Notes under the pieces: model-generated
What the model was told of the DNA's origin: nothing
The model's input: the letters and a program-made list of their open reading frames with translations, nothing else
Databases searched by the model: none
Made by a program: the position numbers and the translations under genes
Part shown: one piece after another, positions 5,930 through 10,125 of the stretch
Layout of the letters: each line of letters starts with the position of its first letter
Position numbering within the stretch: position 1 is the stretch's first letter
NCBI GenBank assembly: GCA_007123655.1
Contig: SKKR01000578.1
Coordinates: 1 to 10,125 of the forward strand
Length of the DNA: 10,125 nucleotides
Source: Thermomicrobiaceae bacterium
GTDB lineage: Bacteria; Chloroflexota; Chloroflexia; Thermomicrobiales; Thermomicrobiaceae
Reading direction: 5' to 3'

Positions 5930-7117
5930 TTGGCGACCCGGGGAATCGTGGCTGTTCTGGCGATAACCGCATTCATCGGCCAGACAAGCATGATGTCGCT
6001 CAACGCGATGCTCCCCGCTGCCGCCGCTGACCTGGACACCACAGTCTCAATCATTGCACAGGTCCAGACGGCGACCTTCGTGCTCGCCGCGCTTGCGGGG
6101 CTCTTTCTCGGCCCGCTGGCCGACCATTACGGGCTTCGTCGAACCGCTCTGGTCGGTGGGATTTTGCTGGCCGGAAGCGGGTTCGCCACGGCCCTGGCGG
6201 TCGACTTCTGGACGCTGATGCTCGGTCGTATCCCCGCGGGCCTCGTGATCCTCTCCTCGCTGAGTGTTGCCATTGCCTCGACCCGCCTGGCCGAAGGAGA
6301 GCGTCGCAAAGGAATCGGCTGGGTTGTATCAGCGTTGCCGTTTTCCGCAATCATCGGTATGCCGATGTTCGCGATGATCGCCCACTACAGCAACTGGCGC
6401 CTCTCCTATGTCGTCCTCGGGTTTCTCGGGCTGCTGGTGACGGGACTGCTCTGGCGTGTTGTACCCGCCGATCCCCCGGTTCCGGCGACCGCGATCAGCC
6501 TCCGTGCCATTCTCAACGCGTACGCCCCACTGCTGGGCCACGCAAGATCAATTCTCCTTTACCTGGCAGACTTTCTTCGCGGGGTGACGTGGTTCGGGTT
6601 GCTGATCTACGTCGCGGCGTTCTTTGTGGAGGAACTCGGGCTTTCGTTGCAAGCCTACGGTGCATTCATGGTTGCCGGCGGCGTTGCCTATCTGATCGCT
6701 GCAAGACTGGGCAGCACCATCGAACGAATCGGACTCGGAACCTGGTTCAATGCTTCGACGGTGATGATGGCCGCAGCCGGAGTGATCGCCTTCACAAATT
6801 CCCTGGGAACACCGGCAACGTTCGGCCTGCTGATCATGTTCGGCTTCATGGGTGGGGCTGGGTTCAGCGCGATCACGATCATGATCAGTGAATCGTCGCA
6901 ATCGGGTCAGGGCACCACGATGATGCTGCGGCAATCTGGCTTGTCCGCCAGCCAAGCGGCGGCCGCGGCAACCGGCGGGGCCCTCATCGCCGCCGGAGGC
7001 TATTCCGCACTTGGATTCGGGCTGGGAGGATTCGCGCTGCTCTCTGCAGTCACGATCGTGATCGCCGGACGGGTATACCTGCAACCTGATCCGAGGCCAG
7101 CGGCAGGGAATGACTGA
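5930..7117 (+). CDS. Major facilitator superfamily transporter (probable drug or metabolite efflux)
   Basis: A 395-residue integral membrane protein, about the usual 12-helix MFS length. Hydrophobic helices run throughout. After the second helix comes the family signature GPLADHYGLRR (61-71), a form of motif A (G-x-L-A-D-x-x-G-x-R-R) on the cytoplasmic loop. LPAAAADL at the end of helix 1 and the basic ERRK loop between helices 4 and 5 are typical of DHA1-type proton-driven efflux carriers. A hydrophilic central loop near residues 185-200 separates the two halves. The start is TTG, fixed by AGGAGAGG 7 bases upstream. The NAD(P)-binding gene follows after 29 bases, so the two are likely cotranscribed. 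Substrate is unknown; efflux rather than uptake is inferred from overall resemblance to AraJ-like permeases. Confidence 0.85.
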   Translation: MATRGIVAVLAITAFIGQTSMMSLNAMLPAAAADLDTTVSIIAQVQTATFVLAALAGLFLGPLADHYGLRRTALVGGILLAGSGFATALAVDFWTLMLGRIPAGLVILSSLSVAIASTRLAEGERRKGIGWVVSALPFSAIIGMPMFAMIAHYSNWRLSYVVLGFLGLLVTGLLWRVVPADPPVPATAISLRAILNAYAPLLGHARSILLYLADFLRGVTWFGLLIYVAAFFVEELGLSLQAYGAFMVAGGVAYLIAARLGSTIERIGLGTWFNASTVMMAAAGVIAFTNSLGTPATFGLLIMFGFMGGAGFSAITIMISESSQSGQGTTMMLRQSGLSASQAAAAATGGALIAAGGYSALGFGLGGFALLSAVTIVIAGRVYLQPDPRPAAGND

Positions 7118-7146
7118 AGTTCAGCCAGAGAGATTTGGAGCCTGAC

Positions 7147-8061
7147 ATGTATCTCATCATCGGGGCAAGCGGTCTTCTGGGGAGTCGGGTCGCCGAACGT
7201 CTTCTGTCAACAGGTCAGCAGGTCCGCGTGCAGTCACGTGATCCGGGAACGAAGGTGGCTGACCTTGCCAGCAAGGGTGCGGAGCCGGTTCAGGGCGATC
7301 TTCGTGAGGACGGCTGGCTGGACGACGCCATGCGAGGTGTCACCCGGGTCCTGATGTCCTCGCAGGCAGTGTTTCCGCCCTCCCGGACGAATCACGCCGG
7401 GACCGTCGACGGTCCTGGCAACAAGCGAGTGATCGATGCGGCGAAGCGTGCCGGGGTGGAACACATCGTATTCATGTCCGCCAGTATGGCCGATCCGGAC
7501 TTCCCGGTGCACTTCATCAGGACAAAGTACGCCACCGAGCAATATCTGAAGCCGACTGGCATTCCCGCTACCTTCGTGCGCCCGCCCTACTTCACCGAGT
7601 TCCACGCGCTTCGTCTGCTCGCCCAGCCTCTGGCCGAGAAAGGAACCGTTCAGTTCTTCGGGAAAGGTGAACGGCCACTACGTTGGATTTCGGTCGAAGA
7701 CGTTGCCGACTTCGTGGTTGATGCGTTCAGGAATCCGGATAAGTTCAGCGGCGTGAAGGTTATCGGTGGACCGGATGTCATGTCGCGGCGGGACGCGCTC
7801 GAAGTCATCGAGCGCCATGCAGGACGGGAAGCCAAGAGAAGGCACATACCATTGCCACTGATGCGAGTAATGCGTGTGCTCACAAAACCTGTGAATCCGG
7901 GCCTGAGCGATCTCATCTCGTCCGCGATCGCCGAAGAGACACTGCTCGACCACCCGGGATTTGCGCCGTCCAGTCTGGACTGGGAAGGACCGACGACGTT
8001 TGAGGACGTCGTGCGTCGCTGGGCGGGCGTCTCCGAGCCAGAGCCAGACGCCGCGGACTGA
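7147..8061 (+). CDS. NmrA-like NAD(P)-binding protein (atypical short-chain dehydrogenase family)
   Basis: A 304-residue Rossmann-fold protein. Nucleotide-binding GASGLLG (6-12) follows the first strand, and Arg31 after the second strand (QSRD) suggests NADP(H) preference. DGPGNKRVIDAAKRAGVEHI (88-107) and VFMSAS (108-113) are typical of the NmrA / NAD(P)H-binding group. RTKYATEQYL (125-134) supplies the family lysine, but the usual Tyr of classical YxxxK enzymes is not placed, as in other atypical members. RWISVEDVADFVVDAF (179-194) is the conserved second-half segment. Relatives act as quinone or isoflavone-type reductases or as redox-sensing regulators. Start: ATG at 7147 with GGAG 6 bases upstream, preferred over a TTG at 7135. 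It lies 29 bases after the MFS gene, probably one operon. Confidence 0.85.
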   Translation: MYLIIGASGLLGSRVAERLLSTGQQVRVQSRDPGTKVADLASKGAEPVQGDLREDGWLDDAMRGVTRVLMSSQAVFPPSRTNHAGTVDGPGNKRVIDAAKRAGVEHIVFMSASMADPDFPVHFIRTKYATEQYLKPTGIPATFVRPPYFTEFHALRLLAQPLAEKGTVQFFGKGERPLRWISVEDVADFVVDAFRNPDKFSGVKVIGGPDVMSRRDALEVIERHAGREAKRRHIPLPLMRVMRVLTKPVNPGLSDLISSAIAEETLLDHPGFAPSSLDWEGPTTFEDVVRRWAGVSEPEPDAAD

Positions 8062-8106
8062 AAGCTATGGGTCGATAGTCGTTTCCGCAGGACCGGGTTT
8101 GCCAGG

Positions 8107-8176
8107 GGTGAGCGGTAACCGCGGCCGGTGAGCGGAGCCGAAGGAGACGTCCGTGCTTCGGGTGCCGGGATGACAT
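8107..8176. repeat. Degenerate intergenic repeat-like element
   Basis: GGTGAGCGG occurs twice, 20 bases apart (8107 and 8127). The second copy continues as TGAGCGGAGCCGAAGGA, then a CCGAAG / CTTCGG inverted pair (8138-8143 and 8156-8161), and ends in GGATGACAT (8168-8176). TGAGCG(A)AGC(G)AAGGA...GGATGACA is the pattern of a dispersed intergenic element I know from many GC-rich genomes; this copy looks decayed. Confidence 0.4.
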
Positions 8177-8249
8177 GCCGGTCGACCATCAGCTGTGGGC
8201 GGGACTGCCGTCAGTGTTCTTAGTCTGCCGGGCGGACGCTCGTGGCGAC

Positions 8250-8277
8250 TTGATCGCTCTCCTAAAATGAATATCAT
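8250..8277 (+). promoter_or_regulatory. Candidate sigma70-type promoter for the ATPase regulator
   Basis: TTGATC (8250-8255), a 16-base spacer, then TATCAT (8272-8277; five of six consensus matches). It would start transcription near 8284 and give a leader of about 165 bases to the ATG at 8450. It sits in the AT-richest part of the intergenic region. Confidence 0.45.
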
Positions 8278-8278
8278 T
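8266..8278. promoter_or_regulatory. Palindromic operator candidate (Fur-box-like) over the -10 element
   Basis: AATGA-ATA-TCATT is a perfect 5-3-5 inverted repeat overlapping the TATCAT hexamer. Its arms equal the central arms of the Fur consensus (AATGA-TAA-TCATT), while the flanks match poorly (about 12 of 19 positions overall). Placement fits a repressor site, but the binding protein is a guess. Confidence 0.3.
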
Positions 8279-8449
8279 CGATAAGGTCCTCAAACTGATC
8301 GTTAAGTGCAGCTCATACCGCGGCAATGCTATTGAGTGATGCAGGTATATACGCAATGGCTTCATCAACGTCATAGCGATGACGGGCTCTGGATGCATCC
8401 ATCGCGTTGAGCTTCGCGTCCCTGGGCGAGTCGGGCGAAAGGCCAGGTG

Positions 8450-10125
8450 ATGAGCGTATTCGTTGGCCGTGAGAGTGAACTGACTGCGTTGCGAGAAGCA
8501 CTGGAAGCGGCAGTCCAGGGCGTCGGCTCGCTGGTGCTTGTGAGCGGGGAGGCGGGGATTGGCAAAACGTCGCTGGTGCAGCACCTCGTGTCCGAGGGCC
8601 GTGAGCAGGGCGCACTCTTCCTGTCTGGCCACTGTTACGACCTGACCACGCCGCCGCCGTATGGTCTCTGGCTGGAGTTGACTGACCGGTATCGACCTGA
8701 AGGAGACTTGCCCGATCTGCCCGAGGTCCTGAAGCGGGACACAGGCGTAGCGGACGTGACAAATCAGTTGGCGCTTTTCGAGATAGCTCGAGACTTCTTC
8801 CACTCGCTCGCACAAATCCAACCGCTCATTCTGGTGCTCGAGGATGTTCACTGGGCGGACGAGGCCAGCCTGAACCTGCTTCGTTATCTTGCTCGTCACC
8901 TCGAGGGCCATCGCATTCTGCTTATCGTTATCTATCGGGACGACGAGGTCACACGAGGACATCCGCTTTTCGCGCTTCTCCCGGCGCTGATCAGAGAATC
9001 GCAGGCCGGCCGGATCGAACTCGTTCGTTTCACCCGCGCGGACGTACTGGCGCTGGTGTCGGAGCGGAGGGAGTTGCCCGCGGCGGAGCAAGAACGGCTG
9101 GTCGATTATCTGCTCGCTCATGCCGAGGGGCATCCGCTTTTCACCGTGGAAGTGCTGCGGACACTCGAGCAGAACCGCTTCATTTTTCGCGATGAGGATG
9201 GCTGGAGGCTCGCCGATCTCAGTCAAGTGCCATTGCCCTCTCTCGTGCTCCAGGTAATCGAGGGGCGTATGGCCCAACTCGGTGACGAAAGCAGGTACTA
9301 CCTCGAAGTCGCGGCCGTCATCGGGCATCAGGTGCCGCTCGACGTCTGGACGCACGTGGCGGGGATGTCGGACGACGAACTCCTGGCGGTGCTCCGCCGG
9401 GCCGTTGAGTTGCACCTCCTGGAACCGGAAACGGACGAGAATGTCGTGAGCTTCGTGCACGCGCTGACGCGGCAGGCGCTGTACGAGAACATTCTTCCCC
9501 CGCAACGCCGCCTCTGGCACAGATTGATTGCCGAGAAGCTGGTCGCGTCCCCAGATCCCGATCCCGACGCAATTTCCTATCACTTTCAGCGAGCCGGAGA
9601 CGATCGAGCCATTGACTGGCTGATCTGCTCCGGCAACCGGGCAGAGGCGGTGTGGGCCCTCCAGACTGCCAGCCAGCGGTTCGACTCGGCGCAGGCACTC
9701 ATGGCCCACGATGAGTCTCGTACGGAGATGCGCGGCTGGTTGCTCTTCCGGCTGGCTCGCACCATCAGGTTCACCGGCCACGAGCGTGCGCTCGCCTGTC
9801 TTCAGAAGGCCGAGCGGATCGGTGAAGTTGTAAGTAATCGAACTCTCGCCATCGCGGCTGCCGCCGAGCGAGGGTTTGTGTACTCGGGGCGCCCATCCGA
9901 CGCCCTGGATGAGGTCACCAATGCACTGGATGAGTACGACCGGTTGTCCGCCGAGGAGTGGGAGGCCAATACAGCACCGTATCTGAAGCTGTTCGAGCTG
10001 AACCCTGAGCTGGAGTATGTTGGTTATGAGCGACACCTCAGGGTGGTCATCGAAAGTCGTCGAACGCTCATCATGCGGCTCCTCGCCAATACTGGTCAGT
10101 TTCACCGATCCCTGGAACTGCGCAA
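8450..10125 (+). CDS. MalT/LuxR-type AAA ATPase regulator, partial (3' end beyond window)
   Basis: 558 complete codons with no stop up to the window edge. The N-terminus FVGRESEL is the classic opening of AAA_16 STAND-type ATPases. Walker A is GEAGIGKT (33-40) and Walker B is LILVLED (126-132), followed by VHWAD (133-137). IVIYRDDE (159-166) and HPLF come next, then EGHPLFTVEVLR, a winged-helix-like segment with SFVHALTRQALYENILPPQR (about 334-353), HFQRAGD, and TPR-like helices to the end. Such proteins are large cytoplasmic signal-sensing regulators that usually finish with a LuxR helix-turn-helix, which would lie outside this window. Start: ATG at 8450 with AAAGG 7 bases upstream; an in-frame stop at 8408 excludes a longer protein. 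A minus-strand open frame spans the same DNA but has no protein-like features. The family call is firm; the C-terminal DNA-binding domain is an inference. Confidence 0.9.
   Translation, partial: MSVFVGRESELTALREALEAAVQGVGSLVLVSGEAGIGKTSLVQHLVSEGREQGALFLSGHCYDLTTPPPYGLWLELTDRYRPEGDLPDLPEVLKRDTGVADVTNQLALFEIARDFFHSLAQIQPLILVLEDVHWADEASLNLLRYLARHLEGHRILLIVIYRDDEVTRGHPLFALLPALIRESQAGRIELVRFTRADVLALVSERRELPAAEQERLVDYLLAHAEGHPLFTVEVLRTLEQNRFIFRDEDGWRLADLSQVPLPSLVLQVIEGRMAQLGDESRYYLEVAAVIGHQVPLDVWTHVAGMSDDELLAVLRRAVELHLLEPETDENVVSFVHALTRQALYENILPPQRRLWHRLIAEKLVASPDPDPDAISYHFQRAGDDRAIDWLICSGNRAEAVWALQTASQRFDSAQALMAHDESRTEMRGWLLFRLARTIRFTGHERALACLQKAERIGEVVSNRTLAIAAAAERGFVYSGRPSDALDEVTNALDEYDRLSAEEWEANTAPYLKLFELNPELEYVGYERHLRVVIESRRTLIMRLLANTGQFHRSLELR

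Larger units (their letters stand above)
8062..8449. other. Intergenic region before the ATPase regulator gene
   Basis: These 388 bases hold no gene on either strand. The first half is GC-rich and contains a repeat-like element (8107-8176). From 8250 to 8360 the composition becomes AT-richer, with promoter and operator candidates. From there to the start codon nothing recognisable is seen except the AAAGG ribosome-binding site at 8438-8442. The long minus-strand frame crossing this region is treated as an artefact. Confidence 0.6.

Noticed and set aside
5677..6030. 117-codon plus-strand frame before the MFS gene
   Set aside because: Arg/Ser/Gly-rich translation typical of out-of-frame GC-rich DNA; it runs into the MFS gene in another frame and has no ribosome-binding site.
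8189..10105. 638-codon open frame on the minus strand
   Set aside because: It lies opposite a plus-strand frame with clear Walker A/B and STAND motifs. Its own translation has no recognisable motif, and it crosses the intergenic promoter region.

Overview
The window is GC-rich, densely coding bacterial chromosome with Shine-Dalgarno-led genes and long open frames. It holds seven genes I can support plus one partial gene running off the right edge. The best taxonomic hint is the C-terminal half of the first protein (tryptophan-rich, ending in a motif around QCFERRCLTYTPGNP and an AGNVGQHY-like tail). I associate that module with secreted proteins of Chloroflexota, especially Thermomicrobia-like lineages. 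A MalT/LuxR-type ATPase regulator and two intergenic inverted-repeat elements fit that group too. This placement is an inference; no rRNA or marker gene is present.

Layout: three genes on the minus strand fill 24-4012. They are a secreted parallel beta-helix protein with its own candidate promoter (24-2168), a small unrecognised helical protein (2306-2707), and an M19 (membrane dipeptidase fold) amidohydrolase-like protein with several metal ligands substituted (2969-4012). A 242-base divergent region separates these from the plus-strand genes: two tandem, ungapped nitroreductase paralogues (4255-4893 and 4962-5600), a 329-base leader, an MFS transporter that starts with TTG (5930-7117), and 29 bases later an NmrA-like NAD(P)-binding protein (7147-8061). 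After a 388-base non-coding stretch with a repeat-like element and an AT-rich promoter/operator candidate, a large AAA ATPase regulator begins at 8450 and is still open at 10125.

The two nitroreductases (flavin redox), the MFS exporter and the NAD(P)-binding oxidoreductase-like protein could be a small xenobiotic or redox-stress set. That is only a neighbourhood argument. The ATPase regulator has its own promoter region, so a link to the upstream genes is unproven. No tRNA, rRNA, CRISPR array, transposase or prophage gene was seen. The long antisense frame opposite the ATPase gene (8189-10105, minus) is not a real gene.

The most unusual item is the M19-like protein: the HxD pair and the bridging glutamate of the binuclear zinc site appear replaced, while the later histidines and aspartate are kept.
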